Origin: Avena insularis
Taxonomy: Eukaryota; Streptophyta; Magnoliopsida; Poales; Poaceae
Assembly (NCBI GenBank): GCA_023614405.1
Contig: CM042689.1
Location: forward strand, 281,301,533 to 281,365,532
DNA: 64,000 nt
Direction of reading: 5' to 3'
The translations under genes and the position numbers were made by a program. The notes below the pieces were generated by a model. That model had not been told where the DNA came from. It saw nothing but the letters and a program-made list of their open reading frames with translations, and ran no database searches. Shown here in pieces: positions 35,383-46,651 of this stretch (its first letter is position 1; every line of letters begins with the position of its first letter).

Positions 35383-36345
35383 TCAATAGCGCGGGTGGTA
35401 ACTCCAAGTTGGTGAATCATCATAGGAATGATCATAGTCCAGCGCTTGCGATGAAGAAGAAGACGCGCCCCAATCATATGAGGCCTGCTGGTATGAAGAC
35501 TCTCCCAAGTTGGAGGGCTGAACCGAATCATCTTCGGCATCCTCTCCAACATTCTCTTGCTGGGAGATCTCCACCACGTATGTGTCAAACTCCTCCGTGA
35601 GCGACCATCCTTGCATTTTATCAAAATTAAACAAAGCAGGTGCAGGCAAATAAACTAATTTCTGTCCTACCCCGTCTCCAACCATGCTTGAAAAAGGATA
35701 ATTCATACGGTAAACTTCTCACAGTAGCCCCTAGAGAAACAAAGTTATGCTGAACCATGGAATCAAGATCAAGCCTCTCTATGGGGAACCGATAATCTGA
35801 ATGGTGGGGATCTAAACCATGGAAAGCTAGCAACCTAGAGGCGATAAGACCTCCACAAATTCCACCCTTCTCGCGGTTAGTGGTAAGACGGTAAGCTATC
35901 AAAGCACCCAGGTTATAAGATCTATCCCTATTCAAAGCAGCTGAGATAAAAGCTAGACCAAAAGAAGATAACTTTCTAGCAATCTTTCTAGCAAGAACAC
36001 ACTTGATAATGAAATAGGAAAAATATCTAATGGATGGGAACTGAATGTTCCGAATTTTACAACTTTCCTTCGAGAAGTCAAAACCTTGGCAAATTTCAGC
36101 ATATAAATCCATAAGTGACTTAGGCCTCTCCTTGATATTCTCACAAGATCCCAATGAGGTACTCTAATTGCTGCATAGAAATCAGCAAAAGGCAGGTCGA
36201 CAGCTAGATTGTATATTTTATAATGGACCATGGGATTAGATGAAGACCAAGTAAACCGGAATTCCTGCACCACAGCCATGGTTAGCTTGACATACTGAAA
36301 CAGTTCCCCTTCAATCAAGTGTTCCAACCCTGCATTAGTAATCAA
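35383..36345 (-). pseudogene. Athila-1 ORF in the env position
   Basis: Minus-strand coding block broken into three overlapping open pieces (36345-35953, 36154-35627, 35706-35383) by frameshifts. Segments include LAVDLPFADFYAAIRVPHWD, PKSLMDLYAEICQGFDFSKE, FISAALNRDRSYNLGALIAY, GGICGGLIASRLLAFHG and LDLDSMVQHNFVS, then an acidic Ser/Gln-rich tail (SSSSSQALDYDHSYDDS). It matches my memory of the third ORF of Athila/Sabrina-type elements, in the envelope position. I see no signal peptide or clear membrane anchor, so an envelope function is not supported by sequence. Confidence 0.68.
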
Positions 36346-36399
36346 AGTTTGGAAATATTAGAAGATCCCTGCGGCTCTCATAAATACGGGGCATGGATA

Positions 36400-37510
36400 A
36401 ATGGAAGGGAAGACTCCTTCCTCACGATGAACTTTCATTGGCTCAGGTACCATCAAATCATATTGATTCAGTGGATATGAACTCATCTTCCTTTGTGAAA
36501 TTTTTAGACAAACATCAAACCAAGTGATTTCCAAGTTGATAAATGATGAGAAACTACTATAGGAACTTGCTAGAGAGCTACACATGCATCAAAATGTAAT
36601 CTCTAAGCATAGAACAAGCATGCAAGCTCACACAACCTATCACCTATAGCAGCAAAATACTCAAGATACAATCTACCAATCACAAATCTAATTGGACAAG
36701 CGGAGGAGGCACATACCAAGGATCAATCCCTCCAAAAATCAACAGCAAAGATGGGTTGAGCAAGGATATCTAAAATCGGGAGCAAGAACAGCAGGAACTC
36801 AAGCTTGAGAAAGTTTTCCGGTGTTTTTCGGGAGAGAGAAAGAATATGGCTGGGAGGAGGCATCTTGGAGGGCCATAGGCGGGCCACACCTCTGCTAGGC
36901 GCCACCTGGGAGCTGGCCACGCCACCCAGGGGTGTGCTAGCCAGGGGTGGCCCCCTGGGTCACTCCAGGTGTCCCTTTGCCCCTTTTTGCAAGGAAAAAA
37001 TTATTTTGAATTTTCTAGGATTTTTCGAGAAACTTTATTTTTGGCCAATTTTTAGGGTATGAAAAATGATTTTCTCGCAAAAAAGATTTTTTAGAAGAAG
37101 CAAAAGCAAACCAAAACCAAAACCAAAACCAAAACTACAGAAGTTCTAAGACACTCTAACAAGCAAACAACTAGCAAAACCAAAGCTAGCAAGAGAAAGA
37201 GCAAAGGCTAGGAGGGAGAAAAATAAAAGAAAGCAAGAATAACCATAGTGAAAGCATTGCTTTGTTCATTAAAATCCTTTTGTTAACAAGGTTGATCAAG
37301 TCTTGTTACCAAAACAATCTTATATGAAACAAAACTTTGCATTCCACAAAGTGATTATGTTATCTCAAACTTGATAGCAATGGTCCCAATCATAATAGTT
37401 TCAAAATTTTCTTGTGGAATGGGACAATATATTTCTCCAACTTTGATGCTCTCAATATTTTCAATAGAATTCAGGCAATAGCTCTTAGCAACCTTCTTGG
37501 GGAAATAAAC
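36400..37510 (-). other. Athila-1 segment where pol is absent
   Basis: About 1.1 kb between the env-position ORF and the protease with no RT, RNase H or integrase motif in any frame. It holds a GC-rich stretch near 36850-36985 and an A-rich AACCAAA repeat near 37110-37135. It is either an internal deletion or the normal layout of a non-autonomous subfamily. Confidence 0.7.
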
Positions 37511-37516
37511 AGTACG

Positions 37517-38326
37517 CTATTTATCATTAATATTGAAAGTTACTTTTCCTTGATTGCAATTGATGGCAGCACCTGCGGTATTAAGAAAGGGCTTCCCAAG
37601 AATAATAGACATATTATCATCTTCAGGCATTTCAAGCACAACAAAATCAGTCAAAACCATGAAATTATGAGCTACTTGAATAGGAACATTCTCACATATA
37701 CCAACAGGAATAGTAGTTGACTTATCAGCCATTTGTAAAGATATATCAGTTGGTATCAACTTTCTAGCTGGAGTCTCTTGTAGAGATAAAAAGGCATAAC
37801 ACTAACTCCAGCTCCCAAATCACATAAAGCAGTTCTAACATAATTATTCTTAATAGAGCAAGGAATAGTTGGTATACCTGGATCACCAAGTTTCTTTGGA
37901 ACCTTACCATTGAAGGAATAATTAGCAAGCAAAGTAGAAATTTCCTCATTAGGAATCTTCCTTTTATTAGAGACAATATCCTTCATATACTTTGAATTAG
38001 GAGGCAATTTAATAGCATCAGTCAAAGGAATTTTCAAAAATAAAGGTTTCATCCACTCACAGAACTTGTTGTAGTGTTCTTCCTCCTTTGACTTGTGTTT
38101 CTTCCCTGCAAAAGATATAGGTTTCTGCACCCAAGGTTCTCTCTCTTTACCATGTTTCTTAGAAATAAAATCTTCCTTAGTGTACCTAGTGTTCTTTGTG
38201 TGATTCTCATGTTCTTCCTCAACTTCCTCCTTATCAGGAGCATCATTTTTATCATTACCACTCTCAGTTTCAGCATCAAAGACAGATATACTATTAGGAT
38301 CTACAGCAGACTCAAGTGGTTCCTCA
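37517..38326 (-). pseudogene. Athila-1 gag C-terminus and protease
   Basis: Continuation of gag after the inserted copia-type element. Minus-strand frame with QKPISFAGKKHKSKEEEHYN, FCEWMKPLFLKIPLTDAIKL, then the protease active-site block ALCDLGAGVSVMPFYLYKRL at about 37800-37850. Athila proteases normally carry DLGA/DLGS rather than DTG. A frameshift near 37757 leads to the second half (IPVGICENVPIQV, MSIILGKPFLNTAGA) ending at 37517. The upstream part (38326 to about 38130) reads as an acidic linker. Confidence 0.8.
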
Positions 38327-38331
38327 ACTAC
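38327..38331. repeat. Left TSD of copia-type element (ACTAC)
   Basis: ACTAC adjoins the LTR start TGAAAGG and is repeated at 48933-48937 after the other LTR. Confidence 0.92.
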
Positions 38332-40623
38332 TGAAAGGATACGGATGTCGCCTAGAGGGGGGTGAATAGGCGATTAAAACTTTTCCTAGAGTGGCTTAAC
38401 AAAGGCGGAAAAAAACTAATGTTTACTTTGTAAAGCACAACCTAGAAACAACTAAGGTTTACCTATGTGCACCAACAACTTATGCTAAGCAATACAAGCA
38501 ACAAAGTGATAGCAAGATATATATTACTTCAAGCACGAAGGCTATCACAATGTAAAGTGCATAAGTAAAGAGCTCAGGTATAGAGATAACCGAGGCACGC
38601 AGGGACACCGATATTTTACCGAGTTCCTCCGAACATGGAGTACGTCTCGTTTGGAGAGGGGGTGGTATCAAACCACCAATGCCACAAAAGGCCTCCCTTA
38701 TTCTCCGGTGAATCTCACCCCAATGGGATCGATCCACGCTTCCACTATCGGTGCACTTGTCGGTGGCAACCGGAACCTCTCACAAGGTTGGGGCACAACT
38801 CCACAACTTAATTGGAGGCTCCCAACAAATGCCACAAAAGGCCACAATGCCACCAAGGCCACAAAACCGTCTAGGGTTCCAAGAACCCAAGAGGGACAAG
38901 CTCCAATGAGCAATTCAAACCAAGTCCTCCAAAGAGAACTCAAACCGATGCAACAAATGCAAATGGCAAGAACACCACAAAGATGCTCAAATCCGTCACT
39001 CTCAAGTTCCAACAAAGCTACTAAAGCTATTGGGGGAACAAGAGAGGAGGAACCAAAGAGAGACACAAAATCCTCCAAAATCTAGATCCCCAAAGATACA
39101 CTCACAAAGAGATGTTTTGGTTTGGTCAAAACGTAGATCTAGATCCCCTCAATCTTCCTCTCAAATGTGTGCAAGAATCATTGGATGGGGAGGAAGAAAT
39201 CAAGCAAGAGATGTGTCAAAAGTAATAGAGCAAAGCTTGAAGAAAGAGGGGAAAGAGTACCATCGAAATGAAAACGGGCAAAAGGTATTTAAAGGGACGG
39301 ACGAAATCTGCCCGTTGGGGCGAATTTCTGGCCTAAGAAAAGGTGAAGCCCAAGAAACAAAGCAGCAAAGGGATCACGCAGGGCATGGCGATCTGGCGAG
39401 GGCGCAGGGAAACGGGAGGCTGTGCACGCGAGCAGGCCAGCTGCAGAAACGCTGGTGCCGGCGTGGGCCCAGCAGCGCGGGATTTGAGGCGGCGGCCACG
39501 CACGCGTGCAGGAACGGAGAGAGCGGCACGCCAGCGATGCGCGAACAGCGCAAGACGGAGGGGCAGAACGCGAGCGAGCGAGGGAGGCGGGAGCGGGGCC
39601 AGCGGGCCATGCAGCGCGCGCGGGATCTGGGAGTGGGAGGGCGCATGCGGGCGAAGTCAACGCGCGGCGGATCGAAAGCAGCGACTGTGGCGCGAACAAT
39701 GATCGAGGAGCGGAGCGAGAGTTGTTACAGCCGGCAGGTAGTACTGCCCACTGGGCGGTACTACCGGGCCGGTCCGGTAGTGCTGGCTGCAGGGGCCGAG
39801 CCAGACAGTGGATGAGTGGGCTGAAACAGGTCGTCATCGGGCCAGAGTACCGGACCCAGAAAAAAATCTTTTCCTTTCTTTTTAAACCGAAAAATAGCAA
39901 ATATTCAAACGGTCATAACTTTTAAACGGTAGCTCCGATTGACTCGATTCAAATTGCGTTGGATAGAGAGCGACAAGGGCTTCCCAATAAAAAGTGGAAA
40001 TATTGATTATCACCAAGTGAGAAAGTATCAAGTAGAATAATGTGATATACCTCACTTGGTGAGAAACCGAAAAGCCGCATAAATCAAAATCGCAACAAGA
40101 TACAAATGGGAGATCCGATTTAGATGAACAAGAGCTTGTTATGGAGATTACCACAAGCTCTATATCATCACATGGATAAGACCAAATAACAGCCAAATAT
40201 GATGATGCAAGTATGCAAAGGTTTGAGCTCTCTTCGAACGATGTGACCGAATTACTCATACGAGAGCCCCTCTTGATAGTACGGTTATCTATCCTAAACC
40301 CAGTCTCCTATACACAACAAGAGACCGGCAAAAGAGAAACACCTATCAAGATTATACCTTTGCCTTGAGCATTCCACTTGAGCTCGATGTAGACGGTCTT
40401 TCCCTTCTCAAGATGGAACGTCTTCCTTAATTCCTCATCATCGACCTCGCATATTGAGCTAGCCCAACAAATCTTCTTTGCATTTCATTGACCTTGAAGC
40501 CAACACATGCTCCAAGCGATGCCAATGGACAAATCCTACAAGTATAACTTAATACACACATTAGTCCATAAAGATTGTCATTAATTACCAAAACCACACA
40601 TGGGGGCCCAACATGTTCTTTCA
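38332..40623 (-). repeat. 3' LTR of the gag-only element, 2292 bp
   Basis: Outer parts (38332 to about 39290, and about 39870-40623) are nearly identical to the 5' LTR. The GC-rich middle, about 39300-39860, differs by many indels and substitutions. Open frames of 126-144 codons on both strands at about 38650-39085 occur in both LTRs and are explained by LTR identity and low-complexity sequence. Confidence 0.92.
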
Positions 40624-43600
40624 AACTCCCCCATTTTGGTAATTGATGACAATCCCTTTAAGAGGGTTTATATAAGGAATTTTAATAAATAAAATGGTAA
40701 TACCAATATCAAATACTACAAAAGTATGTGATATTGATACCACCATCATATATAGAGCAAACTCCCCCACAATCTATGCATGTGTGATGAACTTGAATTT
40801 CATTGCATATATTGCCAATCATTATCATTGGTGGAGTTTCCTCTATATATACCACATACTAAGCAACAACAAAGATGCAAGAGCATGCGAGGCAAATGCT
40901 TAAGAACAAACTCAATGCATAAACCAACTTCCCTTAAACCCTCTAAAACTTCTCCCCCATTGGCATCGATTGCCGAAATGGGTGACAAGTTCTAGAAGGC
41001 AAATATAGTAATAATTCCTCTAAAGGTGTGCCTTCGCACATATCCAATGATGAATACTTGGGAGGGAGTAGAACTATATCGAGGATCCGAAGATTGCCAA
41101 ACTAAAGTCAAATGATGCAAGCAATATACAAGATCCGACAAACCAAATGAAAACAACGAATGAGTCCAAATAAAAACAACAAGATGTTATGAAATGAGCA
41201 AAAGAGTGCTTCAAATAACAAATAGAGAAGCTCCCCAAGATTTGTGTATACTTTATAATCATTGTATTTCAATACAAAAATGCACAAATATGGAATCCTT
41301 GCTCCCCCATAAGCATTTAAAACACAACAAATGTGAAAGAATGCAAATTAGTATTATTAAATGAATTAGATGAGCTCCCCAAAGAGAATGCACCAATTAT
41401 GATAATTGCATTTGGGAACGAGGTGCATAGTCATGGACTCCTCACTCATCCAAATTCATTTAACAATACAAGACATGAAAGAACAAATATGAGTGTCTAA
41501 AGATGCAAACAAGAGGAACAAGCACTCATAGGAAAATAAATTTGGAAGCCACCGAAGAATCAAAAGGAGTAGAAAGGTGGTCTCCAAGGATTAAAAATCA
41601 ACTAAAATTATCTTCTCATATGTGTATATGTCTATAAGTTGAAAACATCACAAAGACATATGCCAACAAAGAAATATGCACACATAAAGAAGATATACAA
41701 GAAGCACATGGAAGCAAAAATGAAGTCATAACATATACCAATAAGATTTTTGCTTCAAAGCACGGCCAAAGGCTCAAATATATCTTATTGTAGATTAATG
41801 AGCTTCAAACACTAACACACTACATATATTACAACTATCACCAAGGGAAAGGAGAAAGTTGGAATATATGGAGAAAGGCAACAAGTATCATAAGAGAAAA
41901 TGGACTAGCAAAATCTCACTATTGCACATGAGAGAAGTTGAGGAAATGATAGGCAACAAAATTGCTAGATTGACATATTTGGGATTGGAGGATCATATGC
42001 ATGATTTTGTATAGTCCCAATTGTATGCACTCATCTCAACTTATACACATATACAATAGAGAGTCCTCTTAATAGCATGGCTAGAGATGCAACAATAAAT
42101 ACACAATCAAAGAAACCATGCCAAGATGCAACCTACAAAAGGTTGGAAGCAATATAAATATGCATGATCAAGAGATACTTGTTACCGAGATATAATTGGT
42201 AGGATGTAGAGGATATGAATTCATTGATCATCCTATAGCTTGACTCAACTTTTCATGTATGCACCACTTCTTCAAAATCGAAGGACAAGCATCCAATATA
42301 CCTCCAATGTACCTAAAACACAATTAAGTACAACATGGTCCCCAAACTCATTGGGTCCAAAGTAGTTAGAGAAACTACAATACATAGGAGAGACTCCACA
42401 TAATTATGTGCACATTGATATGAAATTGAATTTCATGCACAACTTAGCCGATGGGAATTGGTGGAGTTTCCCATATATATTGGATCAAAGAAAGCAAGCA
42501 TGCCATAATATAATCATATAGTAAATATGCATGCATAAAGCTTTCAAGAACCAAAAAGGAGATACAATTTGAACAAAAACACCAAGTAAACCGAGATGGC
42601 ACACACAAGAGTGTGACAAGACATGCGGTGTCCAAATTGTATCAAAGAACCAATTCAACACATGAACGATCACAAGTTCAACAAATGAACTAGGCTAAGG
42701 CCAAAAGAGCAAAAATAGATAGAAATAAAAATGCTCAAGGATTTATCTCATTCCAAAATGGTCAAATCAAGAAGCAAGGAATGAGACAAAACCAACTCCC
42801 AAAAGGAGCAAGGTTCCAACAAGAAACCAAACTCCCCAAACTTCTCATGATGGCACAAAATACCAAAACGAAAAGATTGAGGTTCCAAGCACATAAAAAA
42901 CCTATATGGATCAAAACAAAGAAGCATAAATATGAGTGTTCTAAATAATATAGGATAGCTCCCCCATGGATAGTGCATTATGTAGGATTTTCCTTTTGAA
43001 TGCAAAATGTACACAAATGGGATCATCACTACTACCTACATTAAATAAAACACAAGAGGATACCAATAAAATAAGAAGATCCAAAAAGTAGCAAGGAATA
43101 CATGGGAGCACACAAAACATTTACTTGGCCAAAGATAGGACAATATTAAGCAAAGGCCAAAGTGAATATGATCAACAAATTCTACCATAAATTGCTCATT
43201 GTCCAAGGACAAGAAATATTGGGAATAATTTTCCCAAGGTAGCTTGCATAGATATCCAAGATCATAGTCACAACAAGAAGCATATAACTAAATGTAAGAA
43301 TTGAGCATGATACTTCGAACAAGATTCTTGGTAGCTTCCACTAGTCACACAATCACTAGTGATTAGAGTAACTTGAAGCAAATGGTTTCCATGATGATAT
43401 AGAGATCTAAATATGAGGAAACACATACCAAGAAACACTCTCATATACAAGATCCAAAATATGATCAACAACAACATTCAAACAAATTGGAACTTGTATG
43501 AGCAAATGTGTCACATAGGCGCTAGATAATTATCAATATCAATTCTAAGTGACACAACCTCGAATATTCACATTTTCTAGGATTGTAATATGCACTAAGC

Positions 43601-44188
43601 ATATGACTCCTCCATAATGTGATACTACCATAAAACCAACGCGAGGCAAAAGGATACAAATAGAGATAATTAATGGACATTGTAAACTTAAATTTCTCAT
43701 GAGACTTGTACCACATAGAGACTTGACAATAATCCAATATAAATACTAGGTGGTATTCTCATGTACACACAATTTTAGGATTGTGGAATGCCTAAGCATA
43801 ACACTCCCCCAAAATGGGATAATCCATTAATCTCTCAAACGAGCCAAACAAGATATCAAATATAATCAATTAAGGCTCAAACATAAGAAACACACATACA
43901 TGGTGTGCCACCTAATCATACACAAATATGCTTGATACCTCAAGATAATTAAGTGGATAGCACAACATGTACAAAACCATGGAAGATACAAAACCAACAC
44001 ATGCACAAGGGGGCGAGTAACTTTCAATGTAAAGAGTTTGGCATATGTTACCGCAAGGAGGAATATTGGAAATATAATATAATCAAGATAATCCAAATGG
44101 CTTGGCTTGACAATAATAATTGATGAAGATCCCTTAATTCTTCATAATGTAGCCAAGACTCCAATGCCCTCCAAAACACACTTATTGA
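40624..44188 (-). other. Noncoding interior of the gag-only element with repeated PPT-like boxes
   Basis: No frame above 95 codons and no retroelement motif. The box CTCCCCCA (sense TGGGGGAG) occurs at 40626-40633 (the true PPT), 40762-40769, 40952-40959, 41302-41309, 42959-42966 and 43804-43811, with shorter CTCCCCA forms near 41231, 41373 and 42833. Some boxes lie in longer diverged repeats, for example the stretches around 40770-40860 and 42385-42490. Confidence 0.75.
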
Positions 44189-46597
44189 TCAAGTTTTGGT
44201 TTGTTGGTCCCCAACCAAGTTGGGTCCTAAGAGGTTAGTCACAATAGGCTTGGCAACCCAAATGGATCTTTTCTTGACACCACATTGGGAACCAACAAAT
44301 TTGGCAAACACATTGCCAACCTCATCCTTACAAAGAGAATAAGCATCATCAATAATGATAGGGTTGGATGAGGAGATACCGATAGTGCATGAGGAAGAAA
44401 TATGCCCCTTCTCGCGGCATATGTAGCAAGTTCTACTCTTGCCATCTTTCTTCTTGGATGAAGAAACAACTTGAGGAAGAGCTTGAGTCTTCTTGGGAGG
44501 AGGCCCATCTCTAACAATATGTGGAGCTTGAGGCCGCTTCACTTGTTGCTTCTTGCCAAGGGACTTCTTCTTTAATGGGCAATGTTTGACATGATGCCCT
44601 TCTTCCTTGCACTTGAAGCAAACAATGTTGGCCGGATTCTTGACTTGATCTTGGCCATTCTTATTGTAGTCCTTGTGCTTCAACTTGATAGTGGACTTGT
44701 TCTTGACATTGGAGTTGAATCCAAGCCCACTCTTGTCATTGGGGGATTTTTGCACACTCAAGATTTTGTTGAGTGTGACCTTCCCTTGATGACCCTTTTT
44801 CAAGTCATTCTTCAAAGAAGTGACTTGAGCCTTGAGCCTTTTGATTTCCTCTACATAGTTAGTTTCAACAAAAACACTAGAGGAAGTAGATGCTACATTG
44901 TTAGAGCAACAAGGCACGGAATGTAATTCATCACAATATATATCATGGTTGTGAGAGGATGAACTACAAGGACTAGCACATGGCAATATAACATTTGGAG
45001 TAGATGTAGTGCTAATGTCCACATGAGGCCCACTAGATGTTACCTTTGACACTATGGCCTCATGAGCTAACTTTAGCCTACCATGGGAGACTAGAAGATC
45101 CTCATGCGAGCTTGAGAGCTTAACATGACTTTCTTCTAATTTCCCATAGTTGCTAGTTAGCAAAGCAAGTTGAGCCTTTAGCTCAACATTCTCCTCCAAA
45201 ATAGATGCTTCACAAGAAATAGAGTTAGTAGCACAAGCATCATCATTATTAGCGAGAGGTGAGGGCAACTTGGCAAGCTCTTTTGAATATGAGGCTTTAA
45301 GTTGCTCATGTGACTCGGTGAGTTTGATGAGCTCACCCTTTATGACCCTAGAGCCATTTTTGAGGTGCTCAAAATCCTCAAGAAGTTTAGCATAAGCAAC
45401 TTGAGTCTCATCATTTTTACTTTTGAAGGAGTTTTCCACCACAAGTTCTCTATCATGGTATTCTTTTACTCTAGATAATTCTAGAGTGAAAGTCTCCTCA
45501 AGAGATTCTTTGGTGGTTTGTTCTTCTTCAAGGGAGTCATTTAGTTGAGCAATTTCATTAGCATACTTACGCTCAAGTGCAAACTTTTCATCAATTATGT
45601 TTTCTTGCTCCTCAATAAGATCATTGCCTTCTATAGCATAATTCAAGATTTCAAGAAGGTTGGAGGAAGCAATTTTATTTTTGTAGAGAGCACTATAGAC
45701 AACCTCTCCCATTTTCTTAATAGAGCTAATATCATACTTACCTCGATAATCATCATTATCATTCTCAACCTCATCATCATCATCATGAGATACAATGGGA
45801 TCCAAAGAGGTTACCTTTGTTCCCTTAGCCATAAGGCACATGTGAGAACCGGAAGAAGGTGATGATGAGATTGCACTTGTAGATCTCTTCAAGACCTTGT
45901 CTTGGCCCATAGAATCTTCATTTTCCTCTACATGGTTAGCAACACAAGCACTAGAGGAAATATAAGCATTTTTATCATGGCAACAAGACAACATGAGCAT
46001 ATCATTATGAGATTTATTCAAGTCATTTCTACATGATATGCAAGGACTATTAACACAAGCATGTGAGGAATTTTGAGTGCTAGAAGTGTTAAGGTCCATA
46101 GATAGATCATTGCAACTAGATAGATATGAGGGATTACAAATAGTGAACACACTATTAATATTGCAATTTCTATCACCACTCACCATATCATTACCTTGTG
46201 AAAAGTCACATGTTGGTGAAGTGGTAGAGGATGAGAACTCATCTCGACCGGAAGTGGAAGCAACACAATCATCCTCAATAATGTTGGACTTGCTATATTT
46301 ATCTTGAAGTTTTGTCCATAACTCATGAGCGCTCCAAAAAGGAATGATTGAAGAGGTAACTACATAGCTCAAAGCATTAACAAGCACATTAGAAGCTTGA
46401 GCATCGAGATATAAGTTTTTCTCATCCTCACAAGATAGATTTTTGAAATCCATAGGAGGAGAAAAACCTATATCTACAATACGCTCCAAATTTGGGTCCA
46501 TGTCCCTAAAATGAATGAGCATGCGATTTTTCCATATATCATAATTTGTGCCATCGAATGTGAGCATGTCATTGTGCACAAATCCTCTAGCCGACAT
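44189..46597 (-). CDS. gag: gag of copia-type element, 802 codons, intact
   Basis: Minus-strand ORF; ATG 46597 (MSARGFVHND) is preferred because the upstream open frame reads through the PBS and LTR. N-terminal part matches copia Gag (FDGTNYDIWKNRMLIHF, then FWSAHELWTKLQDKYSKSN). The middle is Ser/Asn-rich, then long Glu/Lys/Leu coiled coils (EEQENIIDEKFALERKYANE; LEESHVKLSSSHEDLLVSHG). Two CCHC knuckles follow near the C-terminus (CFKCKEEGHHVKHC and CYICREKGHISSSC). It ends at 44189 without entering a protease. It would form particles and bind element RNA in the cytoplasm. It is longer than usual copia Gag, as in SIRE-type elements. No stop or frameshift is seen, unlike every other gag here. 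Confidence 0.87.
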   Translation of the reverse strand: MSARGFVHNDMLTFDGTNYDIWKNRMLIHFRDMDPNLERIVDIGFSPPMDFKNLSCEDEKNLYLDAQASNVLVNALSYVVTSSIIPFWSAHELWTKLQDKYSKSNIIEDDCVASTSGRDEFSSSTTSPTCDFSQGNDMVSGDRNCNINSVFTICNPSYLSSCNDLSMDLNTSSTQNSSHACVNSPCISCRNDLNKSHNDMLMLSCCHDKNAYISSSACVANHVEENEDSMGQDKVLKRSTSAISSSPSSGSHMCLMAKGTKVTSLDPIVSHDDDDEVENDNDDYRGKYDISSIKKMGEVVYSALYKNKIASSNLLEILNYAIEGNDLIEEQENIIDEKFALERKYANEIAQLNDSLEEEQTTKESLEETFTLELSRVKEYHDRELVVENSFKSKNDETQVAYAKLLEDFEHLKNGSRVIKGELIKLTESHEQLKASYSKELAKLPSPLANNDDACATNSISCEASILEENVELKAQLALLTSNYGKLEESHVKLSSSHEDLLVSHGRLKLAHEAIVSKVTSSGPHVDISTTSTPNVILPCASPCSSSSHNHDIYCDELHSVPCCSNNVASTSSSVFVETNYVEEIKRLKAQVTSLKNDLKKGHQGKVTLNKILSVQKSPNDKSGLGFNSNVKNKSTIKLKHKDYNKNGQDQVKNPANIVCFKCKEEGHHVKHCPLKKKSLGKKQQVKRPQAPHIVRDGPPPKKTQALPQVVSSSKKKDGKSRTCYICREKGHISSSCTIGISSSNPIIIDDAYSLCKDEVGNVFAKFVGSQCGVKKRSIWVAKPIVTNLLGPNLVGDQQTKT

Positions 46598-46637
46598 CTT
46601 TACTCTCAACGCGGTGAAGCCTAAAATGAGAGACCGG

Positions 46638-46649
46638 GCTCTGATACCA
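46638..46649 (-). other. Primer binding site of the gag-only element
   Basis: Complement TGGTATCAGAGC lies two bases inside the 5' LTR: initiator tRNA-Met type. Confidence 0.93.
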
Positions 46650-46651
46650 AT

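Noticed and set aside
38651..39085. 144-codon open frame (MERGWYQTTN...) repeated at 46971-47405
   Set aside because: Present in both LTRs because LTRs are duplicates; both strands are open, sequence is low-complexity with no domain. Not evidence for a gene.
39030..39925. Long overlapping frames on both strands, Arg/Ala-rich, up to 261 codons
   Set aside because: Produced by GC-rich composition of the hypervariable LTR block; not conserved in the other LTR.
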